The notes under the pieces are model-generated. The model was not told the DNA's origin. It did no database searches and was given only the letters and a program-made list of their open reading frames with translations. Both the position numbers and the translations under genes were made by a program. From positions 1 to 13,099 of the forward strand of contig JAHHSF010000023.1 in NCBI GenBank assembly GCA_020025375.1: a stretch of 13,099 nucleotides of DNA, written 5' to 3'. This DNA comes from Oscillospiraceae bacterium (GTDB lineage Bacteria; Bacillota; Clostridia; Oscillospirales; Oscillospiraceae). Below are positions 4,283 through 10,600 of this stretch, piece after piece (the first letter of the stretch is position 1; every line of letters begins with the position of its first letter).

Positions 4283-5875
4283 TTACTTCACATGGGCCAG
4301 ACCGGCGGCTTCCACCACCTCGTAGTCGGCGACCAGTTCCTCCAGCCAGGCGGTCATGGTGTCGCTCACCAGGGCATTTTTGGCGCTGATCTTCCAGCTG
4401 GGCTCGTTCCGGCCCGCGAAGTACATCACATGCCAGCCAAACTCGCTCTTAACCAGGCCGGTGTCGCCCTCCTTGCGGGCGTCGTCGTAGATCCAGGCGT
4501 CAAAGGCCTCTACCATGTCGCCGGGCTTCACGTTGGAGTAGAGCCCGCCGGGGGCGGCCAGATCGCCGCTGGTGCCACGGCCGTCGTCGGAGTGCTCCTC
4601 AGCCAGCTCGCCAAAGGACTGGGCGGTCTTGTCCCCGCCCATGAACTGGGTGAGGAGGGTCTTGGCTTGCTCCTCGGCGGCGGCCCATTCCTCGTCGGTG
4701 AACTCGGTGGCATCCTCAGTCTCGGACTTGGGCTCGACCAGGATGTGGCGAACATTCACGGTGGAAAGGTCGTCCCGGACCCGGCCCAGATACTGGACCA
4801 CCACATAGCCGTTGCCGTTGTTCTCAAAGACCTGGATGTCCCCCTCCTTCCGGGCGGAGTCGGTCATCCAGTCGCGGAATACGGTGGAGAGGGTGGAGCC
4901 CAGAACGCCGGTGCGCAGGGTAACACCTTCGGTGGAGTAGGTGTCCTTGTCCTTCTCAGCCACATAGTCCTTGGCGATGGTGTCAAAGTCCTCGCCGGCC
5001 TTCACGGCGGCCATCATGGCCTCGGCCTGCTCCTTTGCGGCGGCCATGGCGGCGGACTTCTCCTCCTCGGTGGCCTCAATGGCCTTGCCGTCGGCGTCGG
5101 TCTTGGCCTCGGGGATGCCGCTCATGGGAGCGTAATGGTAAGAGTAGCTGGACAGGGTGTCCTGATGTTCCTCAAAGTAGGCGGTCAGAGCGCTGTCACT
5201 GGTGTCGATGCCGGACTGATGGGCGTTCTGATAGTCGTCGGCCAGGAAGCCGCGGTACAGGTTCTTCTCATACTGGGCCTCGGTGACATAGGAGCCGTAG
5301 AGGGAGGTGAGGATGACCTTGCGGGAGACACTGTTCTGGGCAGCCAGCTCGTCCACCTGCTTGTCCCAATCCTCCAGGTTCTTCTGGGCCTCCTCGCTGA
5401 GGGTATAGCCTTCGGCCTCGGCGGCGGCGGTGAGGGCAGCCACCCTCTGCATCCCGTCCAGGGAGGATTGCAGGAAGAAGTCGGCGAAGGTGGTGACCTC
5501 GCCGGTTTCCTCATCGGTGGTATAGGTCTGCTTGGCGGGGGACTTGGAGGTGTCATAGCCAAAGGGGTCGTAGCCCAGTTGCTGTTTATACATCTCCACG
5601 GTGTTGATGAAGTTGTTCTTGGTCTGATTGTAGTAGTAGCTCACGTCAGCCACAGTGTAGTCGGTGCCGCCGATGGTAGCGGCCACGGCGTTCTTCTGGA
5701 TGACGCCGGAGTCCCAGACCAGAAGCACGATGACGGCCATAGCCACCACGATACCGAGACCGGTGTAGACGATGCGGTTGCGTTTGGCGGTAGCGGCCTG
5801 CTCCTGAGCCAGGCGCTGTTTTTCGGTCATGGGCTGATTGCCCTGACGGTTCTTCTTTTCTCTGGAAGCGCTCAT
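4283..5875 (-). CDS. Membrane-anchored foldase with two parvulin-like domains (PrsA/SurA type)
   Basis: Peptidyl-prolyl cis-trans isomerases of this type help secreted proteins fold outside the membrane. From the ATG at 5875 the product is 530 residues. A basic cytoplasmic tail (1-34) is followed by one transmembrane helix (about 35-54, IVYTGLGIVVAMAVIVLLVW), with no lipobox cysteine, so it is helix-anchored rather than a PrsA lipoprotein. Residues 65-220 form a SurA-like chaperone region. The clear parvulin domain is about 373-490 (NVRHILVEPK, then SFGELAEEHSDDG, GGLYSNVKPGDMVEAF, SEFGWHVMYFAGR). A weaker copy precedes it. Starts at 5887 and 5968 are possible; 5875 is chosen because AGAGGA (5893-5888) lies 12 nt upstream of it and overlaps or abuts the others. 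Confidence 0.85.
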   Translation of the reverse strand: MSASREKKNRQGNQPMTEKQRLAQEQAATAKRNRIVYTGLGIVVAMAVIVLLVWDSGVIQKNAVAATIGGTDYTVADVSYYYNQTKNNFINTVEMYKQQLGYDPFGYDTSKSPAKQTYTTDEETGEVTTFADFFLQSSLDGMQRVAALTAAAEAEGYTLSEEAQKNLEDWDKQVDELAAQNSVSRKVILTSLYGSYVTEAQYEKNLYRGFLADDYQNAHQSGIDTSDSALTAYFEEHQDTLSSYSYHYAPMSGIPEAKTDADGKAIEATEEEKSAAMAAAKEQAEAMMAAVKAGEDFDTIAKDYVAEKDKDTYSTEGVTLRTGVLGSTLSTVFRDWMTDSARKEGDIQVFENNGNGYVVVQYLGRVRDDLSTVNVRHILVEPKSETEDATEFTDEEWAAAEEQAKTLLTQFMGGDKTAQSFGELAEEHSDDGRGTSGDLAAPGGLYSNVKPGDMVEAFDAWIYDDARKEGDTGLVKSEFGWHVMYFAGRNEPSWKISAKNALVSDTMTAWLEELVADYEVVEAAGLAHVK

Positions 5876-5898
5876 GGTTTCATTCATTCCTCTCATTG

Positions 5899-5914
5899 GT
5901 TGCGTTACCGCAAC
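5899..5914. repeat. Inverted repeat at the foldase transcription start: possible operator
   Basis: GTTGCG (5899-5904), TTAC, CGCAAC (5909-5914) form a 6-bp inverted repeat directly next to the -10 box of the foldase promoter, over the expected start near 5908. Because transcription would start inside it, it is more likely a protein-binding site on DNA than an RNA hairpin. No regulator is identified. Confidence 0.35.
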
Positions 5915-5943
5915 ATTATACGAGAAACCGGCGGGCAATGCAA
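5915..5943 (-). promoter_or_regulatory. Sigma-A promoter of the foldase gene
   Basis: On the minus strand, TTGCAT (5943-5938), 17 nt, then a perfect TATAAT (5920-5915). Predicted start near 5908, about 33 nt before the chosen start codon. Confidence 0.8.
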
Positions 5944-6004
5944 GCCTAAAAACCCACCGGGCGGGCAACCTTTACATTTTATTCACGGAACCGGGGGGAA
6001 AAGG

Positions 6005-6034
6005 AAAAAAACCGGCGGCCTTTCGGCCACCGGT
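6005..6034 (-). terminator. Terminator of the AIM24-family gene
   Basis: On the minus strand, ACCGGTGGCC (6034-6025) pairs with GGCCGCCGGT (6020-6011) over 10 bp with one wobble around a GAAA tetraloop, followed by seven T (6011-6005). It lies 57 nt after the stop codon of the gene ending at 6091. It is a strong, canonical intrinsic terminator. Confidence 0.9.
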
Positions 6035-6090
6035 GAGAGTATGATACACGCAAATAGGCGCAACAGGACAAATAAGCCTTGTGGTCCTCC

Positions 6091-6771
6091 TTATTTCCCG
6101 GTCATGAGGTAGGGGGCCAGGGAGCCTGCCACAGCGGTGACCGGCATGGACTGGAGGATGACATGACCGGGGCCGGTGAGCTTGGTGTTGAAAAGTCCCT
6201 CGCCGCCGAAAAGCATATTCTTGGCACCCTTAACGGTGATGACCTCCAGCTTCACGGTGGCATCCATGGCGGCCAGGTAACCGCTGTCCACGATGAGGGA
6301 TTCGCCGGGGGCCAAATCGTACTCCACGGCGGAACCGTCGATTTCCAGAAAAGCGATGCCGCTCCCGGAGAGGCGCTGCATGATGAAGCCCTCGCCGCCA
6401 AAAAGGCCGCTGGAGAACTTCTTCTGCAAATGGACCGAAAGCTCCACCCCGGTCTCAGCGGCCAAAAAAGCGGCCTTCTGGGTCACGATCTCCTTGCCGG
6501 GGGCAATCTGGATGGCACGGATGCTACCGGGGAAGCTGGCGGCGAAGGTGATGCTCCCCGGACCGGCCTGAGCGGTATAGCGGTTCTGAAAAAGGGCCTC
6601 GCCGGCGAACATCCGGCCCAGGGCCTTGCCGATGCCGCCGTTGCTGGTGGTCTCCATCAGCATATTGGGGGTCATCCAGCTCATGGAACCCCGCTCCGTA
6701 ATCATGGCTTCGCCGGCATCCAGGTGACAGGTAACGACGGTCAGTGGCTCACCAAAGATCTCGTAACGCAT
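6091..6771 (-). CDS. AIM24 / TIGR00266 family protein
   Basis: The 226-residue product begins MRYEIFGEPLTVVTCHLDAG and repeats the family's beta-strand pattern of aliphatic residues around glycine-rich turns: GEAMITERGSMSWMTPN near residues 20-36, LFGGEGFIMQRLSGSG in the middle and LFGGEGLFNTKLTGPG toward the end. These match the AIM24/TIGR00266 family, a beta-sandwich fold related to a yeast mitochondrial protein; the bacterial role is unknown. There is no signal peptide or membrane segment, so it is cytosolic. The ATG at 6771 has GGGAGG 5 nt upstream. The 50 bp before it (6782-6824) are very AT-rich with several TATAGA-like boxes but no good -35, so a promoter is likely there but not placed. 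A strong terminator follows at 6005-6034. Confidence 0.85.
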   Translation of the reverse strand: MRYEIFGEPLTVVTCHLDAGEAMITERGSMSWMTPNMLMETTSNGGIGKALGRMFAGEALFQNRYTAQAGPGSITFAASFPGSIRAIQIAPGKEIVTQKAAFLAAETGVELSVHLQKKFSSGLFGGEGFIMQRLSGSGIAFLEIDGSAVEYDLAPGESLIVDSGYLAAMDATVKLEVITVKGAKNMLFGGEGLFNTKLTGPGHVILQSMPVTAVAGSLAPYLMTGK

Positions 6772-6823
6772 AAGTACCTCCCAAGATTTCTATATTCTAT
6801 ATTTTTATATTTTGAAAAATACA

Positions 6824-7025
6824 TAAAAAATCCCCGCTCTGGCCGTGTGCACCCGATTAAAACCTGCACGAATGGCAGGTGGGTCGCCTCCATACCGCTT
6901 CAGTACTTCCAACATCCGCTCCGGTCGAGCCGGAGCGGGAGGCCTGCGATCCACGGTATGAGGGGGGCGTCCCGTTTCAGAAATGTGGGTTTAAAAGGGC
7001 GACATCACGAACCGAGCAGGGATGT
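6824..7025 (-). ncRNA. ssrS: Candidate 6S RNA
   Basis: 6S RNA mimics an open promoter and binds the housekeeping RNA polymerase holoenzyme. The roughly 200-nt minus-strand segment between the DUF1292 and AIM24 genes folds by eye as one long interrupted rod. Its ends pair over 10 bp (7023-7014 ATCCCTGCTC with 6839-6830 GAGCGGGGAT). More pairs follow after small bulges (GG/CC, TCGTG/CACGG, TGT/GCA, CCC/GGG). An open central region has a 6-bp hairpin on its 3' side (ACCTGC at 6880-6875 with GCAGGT at 6867-6862). The apical arm has CATACCG-type pairing and a 9-bp tip (6938-6930 with 6924-6916). A T6 tract (6830-6825) ends it. Long closing stem, central bubble with 3'-side hairpin and size fit 6S; I could not align it to a reference. 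No clear own promoter is seen, so it may be processed from the DUF1292 transcript. Confidence 0.55.
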
Positions 7026-7041
7026 AAGGGCGGGGGAAGGG

Positions 7042-7350
7042 TTACGTCTCGGATTCCTCTTCCTCTTCAAAAAGAATCTCCATAAAGCGCTCATAGACAG
7101 ACTCCAGCTCATCCTCGTTGTCCAGGGTAGAGAGCTGCTCCTCGCCGTCCTCCTCGACGACCTTGAGGATGATGAGGCCCATGTCGTCTTCCTCCAGCTC
7201 CTTGGAGGGGTCGGCGTCCTCATATTCAGCGGGAAGGAAGGCCATGTAGGTTTCGCCATTGAGTTCCAGAGTGTCCAGATGCTCCAGTTCAAACTCGTTG
7301 CCGTCCTCGTCGGTGAGGGTAATAAAATCAGGTCCGTAGGCTTCACTCAT
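7042..7350 (-). CDS. DUF1292 family protein (YrzB-like)
   Basis: This 102-residue, very acidic cytosolic protein matches the DUF1292 pattern. It has FITLTDEDGNEFELEHLDTL (residues about 9-28), GETYMAFLPAEYEDAD, DDMGLIILKVVEEDGEEQL and a C-terminal ELESVYERFMEILFEEEEE helix. Its function is unknown. In Bacillus subtilis the family member yrzB is encoded between ruvX (yrrK) and mltG (yrrL), so a link to ruvX, present at 2292, is historical rather than local here. The start is the ATG at 7350 with AGGAGG 10 nt upstream; a TTG two codons earlier (7356) is also in frame and 4 nt from that site, so it cannot be fully excluded. A good promoter lies at 7382-7410 and the candidate 6S RNA follows 16 nt after the stop. 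Confidence 0.88.
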   Translation of the reverse strand: MSEAYGPDFITLTDEDGNEFELEHLDTLELNGETYMAFLPAEYEDADPSKELEEDDMGLIILKVVEEDGEEQLSTLDNEDELESVYERFMEILFEEEEESET

Positions 7351-7381
7351 CAGCAAACGGCCTCCTTTCTTTGATGGCCAT

Positions 7382-7410
7382 ATTGTACCCTGTCAGCGGA
7401 AAAAAAGCAA
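7382..7410 (-). promoter_or_regulatory. Sigma-A promoter of the DUF1292 gene
   Basis: On the minus strand, TTGCTT (7410-7405), 17 nt, then TACAAT (7387-7382). Predicted start near 7375, giving a leader of about 25 nt that carries AGGAGG. The same transcript could extend into the candidate 6S RNA. Confidence 0.72.
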
Positions 7411-7424
7411 GGCAGAAGGATGCC

Positions 7425-7559
7425 AAATTTTTGGGAACGGACCGCAAATCCTTGGGGCGTGGGCCTCTCTCGGTCCAAAATTTCCTTGTGGAGGGAGAGC
7501 AATGGGGAACAAAAAAGCCCAATTTTCGTCAAAATGCCCAGCTGGGGAATTTGCTCTCC
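7425..7559. repeat. Two long inverted repeats in the gap between the DUF1292 and PBP promoters
   Basis: No gene is supported in 7411-7595. The stretch holds two imperfect inverted repeats. The first pairs AAATTTT (7425-7431) with AAAATTT (7477-7483) and, after a 7-nt bulge, GGACCG (7439-7444) with CGGTCC (7471-7476). The second pairs GGAGAGCAA (7494-7502) with TTGCTCTCC (7551-7559) over 9 bp. Inside it, TGGGGAA occurs twice (7503-7509 and 7543-7549) and ATTTT-CGTC-AAAAT forms a nested hairpin (7522-7535). On the minus strand the nested hairpin is followed by GGGC and T6 (7516-7511), resembling a terminator. It could encode a small structured RNA or be a regulatory site; no class is recognised. 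Confidence 0.5.
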
Positions 7560-7595
7560 GCTTAAAGGGAAAAAGGAGAAGAATCAATTAACAGG

Positions 7596-7624
7596 TTGGA
7601 AAACTGGAAAGGATATGATATAAT
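7596..7624 (+). promoter_or_regulatory. Sigma-A promoter of the class A PBP gene
   Basis: TTGGAA at 7596-7601, 17 nt, then TATAAT at 7619-7624 preceded by TGA (extended -10). Predicted start near 7631, about 74 nt before the TTG start codon. The leader contains a small GCCTC/GAGGC hairpin. Confidence 0.78.
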
Positions 7625-7704
7625 CCTGGAATCGGAGCCTCTGTTCCGGAGGCATGAACTGCGAAAAACATTGTTTCGTCTGCAACACAGGAGGTGTTTT
7701 CTTC

Positions 7705-10284
7705 TTGAAAGAAACCAATCAGCAACGGCCCTCCCGCCAGCCTCGGCACCGGGGCAGCGTACTGCTCACCGTGGGCAAGGTGGTGGGCACCCTGTTCCTC
7801 ATTGGCGCACTTACCTGCGCCATCATGCTCTGCTTTGCTGCCGTCTACATCCGCAACGTCATCATGCCCCAGGCGGGGCTGAAGCTCACCGACTTTCCCA
7901 CCAATCTCACCAGCCATATGTATTACTTCGACCCCGGCACCGGGGAACGGAAGGAGATGCAGGCCCTTTACGGCGACGAAAACCGGGTCTGGGTCTCCTA
8001 CGACGAGATTCCCCAAAATCTGGTGAACGCGGCTATCGCCATTGAGGATAAGACCTTCCGCACCCACCACGGGGTGAACTGGAGGCGGACCATTGGGGCC
8101 TTCGGCAATATGTTTCTTCAGATGAAGGACAATTTCGGAGGATCCACCATCACCCAGCAGCTCATTAAGAACGTCACCGGCGAGGACGACGTGACAGTGA
8201 AGCGGAAAATCCTTGAGATTTTCCGGGCGCTGGAGTTCGACAAAAACTACTCCAAGGAGACCACCATGGAGTGGTATCTCAACTATATTTTCCTGGGCGA
8301 AGGGTGCCGGGGGGTCTACACCGCCTCCTATGCTTACTTTGGCAAGCATGTGTCGGAGCTTTCTCTGGCCGAGTGCGCCAGCCTCATCGGCATCACCAAC
8401 AACCCCTCCCGGTACGATCCCTACCTCTCCCTCACCATTACCGACCCGGAGACCGGGGAGGAGGTCACCAACCGCCAGCGGAACAAGCAACGGCAGGAGA
8501 CCATCCTGAGTGAGATGAAGAAACAGGGCCTTATCACCCAGGAGGAGTACGACCAGGCCATGGCCGAGGAACTCCATTTCGTTCGCGGCGTGGACGAGAA
8601 ACGGGTCAACGACCCTTACACCTGGTATGAGGACGAGGTCATCAACCAGGTGGTGGCCGACCTGATGGAGCAGTACGATATGTCCAAGGACGCCGCCACC
8701 CAGGTGGTCTACGGCGGCGGCCTGGAGATCGAGACCTGCTTTAACCCAAACATCCAGGCCATGGTGGACTCGGTATATGAGAATTTGGATAATCTGCCCT
8801 ATGTTTCCCCCACAGGCCAGCAACTCCAGTCCGCCATCACCATCATCGACAACACCACCGGCAATGTGGTGGCTCTGTCCGGCGGTATGGGAGAAAAGAC
8901 GGGAAGCCGCTGGAAAAACCGGGCCACCACCTCCAAGCGGCAACCCGGCTCCTCCATCAAGCCCATCGCCGCTTACGCCCCTGCCATTGAGCTGGGCCTC
9001 ATCAACCCAGGCACTGTCATCGACGACGTGCCCATCAACCTTAACGGCAAGGCTTGGCCCAAGAACTCCTATGGCCACTACCGGGGCCGCATGACCGTCT
9101 TTGAGGCGGTGGAGGACTCGGCCAATACCATTCCCGTGCGAATCATGCGGGACTATATCACCCCACAGGTCTCTTACGACTTTCTCAGCGGGAAGCTGGG
9201 AATCTCCACCCTGGTGGCCGCCCGGCAGGGCTCCGACGGGAAGGTGTACTCCGACATCGACATCGCCCCCTTGGCTCTGGGCGGCCTTACCGACGGCGTG
9301 ACCACCCAGGAGATGGCCGCTGCCTTTTCCACTTTCCCCCGCATGGGTATCTATACCACCCCCCGCACCTATTCCCGGGTCTATGATTCCAACGGGACTC
9401 TGATTTTGGAGAACGCCTCCCAGAGCTCGGTAGCCATGAAGGAGTCCACTGCCTTTTATATGAACTACCTGCTCAAAAACGTGGTCAGCGGCGGCACTGG
9501 CAGTTCGGCCAACTTCCCAGGCATGACGGTGGCTGGTAAGACCGGTACCACCACCAACAACTACGACCGCTGGTTTGTGGGCTATACCCCCTACTACACC
9601 GCCGCCGTCTGGACCGGCTACGACCAGAACGAGCGCCTGGTTGTGCGCGGAAACCCTGCTGCCCAGCTCTGGCGAAAGGTCATGAGCCAGGTTCACGAGG
9701 GCCTGCCCAACAAGGACTTTGAAATGCCCTCCGAAGAGGTCATCACCCTCCAGTACTGCCGGGACAGCGGCCTGCTGGCCGGGGAGTTCTGCCCCAACGA
9801 TGCCCGGGGCAGCCGGGTGGTCACCGGCCGGTTCCTGGCCGCCGATGCCCCCACCAAGACCTGCGACCTCCATGTACCCGTCTATCTATGTAAGGATTCC
9901 CCCATCCTGGATGCCAATGGGGAGCCTACCGGGATGTACCACCTGGCCGGGGAGTACTGCCCCGCCGAGAGTAAGATCTCGGTGGCCGTTCTGGACTATG
10001 TGCGGGATATGGAGGGCTTGACTACCTCAATCCGGGACACTCATGTGCTCAAGAGCACCGTGGATGCCCAGGGGCCCTGCACAGTCCACACCACTCCGCC
10101 CGAGCCTCCGGTCTATGACCCCAGCGACCCCTCCACCTGGCCTTGGGGCGGCGGGGAGACCGAGGACCCTACTGCTCCGCAGAACCCTGACGAGGGCTGG
10201 CACTGGCCCTGGGAGAGCACTCCCACCCCCAGCGAAGAGCCTGCTCCGACCGCCACTCCCAGTGTGCCCCCTGAGTTCCAATGA
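7705..10284 (+). CDS. Class A penicillin-binding protein (PBP1-type, transglycosylase/transpeptidase)
   Basis: Class A PBPs polymerise and cross-link peptidoglycan at the outer face of the membrane. From the TTG at 7705 the product is 859 residues. A short basic tail precedes a transmembrane helix (about 25-47). The GT51 glycosyltransferase domain follows, with AIEDKTF (Glu114) and GGSTITQQLIKN (about 145-156). The transpeptidase domain has all three motifs: SSIK (nucleophile Ser416, Lys419), SAN (Ser472) and KTGT (Lys612). The tail after about 770 is Pro/Thr/Trp-rich and low complexity. TTG is chosen because AGGAGGTG lies 8 nt upstream; the in-frame ATG at 7654 has GGAGG only 1 nt away and would add 17 unlikely residues including three cysteines. 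The gene has its own promoter and stands alone. Its TGA stop lies at or near the end of an IS remnant. Confidence 0.94.
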   Translation: MKETNQQRPSRQPRHRGSVLLTVGKVVGTLFLIGALTCAIMLCFAAVYIRNVIMPQAGLKLTDFPTNLTSHMYYFDPGTGERKEMQALYGDENRVWVSYDEIPQNLVNAAIAIEDKTFRTHHGVNWRRTIGAFGNMFLQMKDNFGGSTITQQLIKNVTGEDDVTVKRKILEIFRALEFDKNYSKETTMEWYLNYIFLGEGCRGVYTASYAYFGKHVSELSLAECASLIGITNNPSRYDPYLSLTITDPETGEEVTNRQRNKQRQETILSEMKKQGLITQEEYDQAMAEELHFVRGVDEKRVNDPYTWYEDEVINQVVADLMEQYDMSKDAATQVVYGGGLEIETCFNPNIQAMVDSVYENLDNLPYVSPTGQQLQSAITIIDNTTGNVVALSGGMGEKTGSRWKNRATTSKRQPGSSIKPIAAYAPAIELGLINPGTVIDDVPINLNGKAWPKNSYGHYRGRMTVFEAVEDSANTIPVRIMRDYITPQVSYDFLSGKLGISTLVAARQGSDGKVYSDIDIAPLALGGLTDGVTTQEMAAAFSTFPRMGIYTTPRTYSRVYDSNGTLILENASQSSVAMKESTAFYMNYLLKNVVSGGTGSSANFPGMTVAGKTGTTTNNYDRWFVGYTPYYTAAVWTGYDQNERLVVRGNPAAQLWRKVMSQVHEGLPNKDFEMPSEEVITLQYCRDSGLLAGEFCPNDARGSRVVTGRFLAADAPTKTCDLHVPVYLCKDSPILDANGEPTGMYHLAGEYCPAESKISVAVLDYVRDMEGLTTSIRDTHVLKSTVDAQGPCTVHTTPPEPPVYDPSDPSTWPWGGGETEDPTAPQNPDEGWHWPWESTPTPSEEPAPTATPSVPPEFQ

Positions 10285-10316
10285 GACAAAGACTGCCGGT
10301 AGGGTAATATGAAGTT

Positions 10317-10558
10317 TTAAGCGGAGTGGCGCAGCGTCAGCGGCGCCACTCCCATTTTATACAGGATACGCTTATGGTTATAGAAATGAATCTAGCGATC
10401 AATCATATCCTTGGCCTCTTGGAAGGTGGCAGGCGTATGACGGTAGATGTACTCCGTTTTCAGAATGCCAAAGAAATCTTCGGACAAAGCATTGTCGTAA
10501 GGGTTCCCACGCCATCTGCCAATATGGGCAAAGCTGCTGTTGTCAGCAATCTTTGCTA
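10317..10558 (-). pseudogene. IS3-family transposase (OrfB) C-terminal remnant
   Basis: The minus-strand translation reads ADNSSFAHIGRWRGNPYDNA, then LSEDFFGILKTEYIYRHTPA, then TFQEAKDMIDR, a TAG stop, then IHFYNHKRILYKMGVAPLTL and RHSA with a TAA stop (10319-10317). This is the C-terminal third of an IS3-family DDE integrase domain, including the NPYDNA...E block that carries the last catalytic Glu, and the IHFYNH(E/K)RI motif. The internal TAG replaces a residue that is normally Tyr in such elements, and everything upstream of the integrase end is missing, so it is dead. The element's end probably lies near 10283, at the PBP stop. The remnant contains the PBP terminator hairpin and the -35 box of the next promoter. 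Confidence 0.82.
10323..10358 (+). terminator. Terminator downstream of the PBP gene
   Basis: GGAGTGGCGC (10323-10332) pairs perfectly with GCGCCACTCC (10343-10352) around a 10-nt loop, followed by CATTTTAT. It starts 38 nt after the PBP stop. The same bases encode the last residues (GVAPLTLRHS) of the transposase remnant on the other strand, so the terminator was supplied by the IS. Confidence 0.65.
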
Positions 10559-10568
10559 GTGTTATACT
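10540..10568 (+). promoter_or_regulatory. Sigma-A-like promoter in front of the broken activator
   Basis: TTGTCA at 10540-10545, 17 nt, then TATACT at 10563-10568. The -35 lies within the transposase remnant and the -10 lies in a 12-nt direct repeat. It would start transcription near 10575, just upstream of the activator pseudogene. Confidence 0.55.
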
Positions 10569-10573
10569 GTAAA
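10562..10573 (+). repeat. 12-nt direct repeat, left copy
   Basis: TTATACTGTAAA, identical to 11940-11951 in the same orientation. The two copies bracket the broken activator and the second IS remnant. Confidence 0.6.
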
Positions 10574-10600
10574 TATATTGTAGGTAATATTAAAAAAGTT

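Noticed and set aside
4238..6112. Long plus-strand open frame (624 codons) opposite the foldase gene
   Set aside because: The translation is glycine/leucine/valine/histidine-rich low-complexity sequence, the typical antisense shadow of a GC-rich gene. It has no ribosome-binding site, while the minus frame has clear parvulin motifs, promoter and terminator.
6860..7025. T-box or metabolite riboswitch in the AIM24 upstream region
   Set aside because: No T-box core (such as TGGNACCGCG) or familiar riboswitch core was seen, the structure ends in a T-tract with a long-range closing stem, and a separate AT-rich promoter-like region precedes AIM24.
6079..7374. Plus-strand open frame spanning the AIM24 and 6S regions
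   Set aside because: It runs across a terminator, a gene and the structured RNA on the opposite strand and shows no family motif.
7588..9873. Long minus-strand open frame (761 codons) opposite the PBP gene
   Set aside because: Antisense shadow of the PBP gene with the same Gly/Val/His-rich look. All PBP catalytic motifs lie on the plus strand.
10326..10559. Plus-strand open frame of 77 codons after the PBP gene
   Set aside because: It is the shadow of the transposase remnant on the minus strand.
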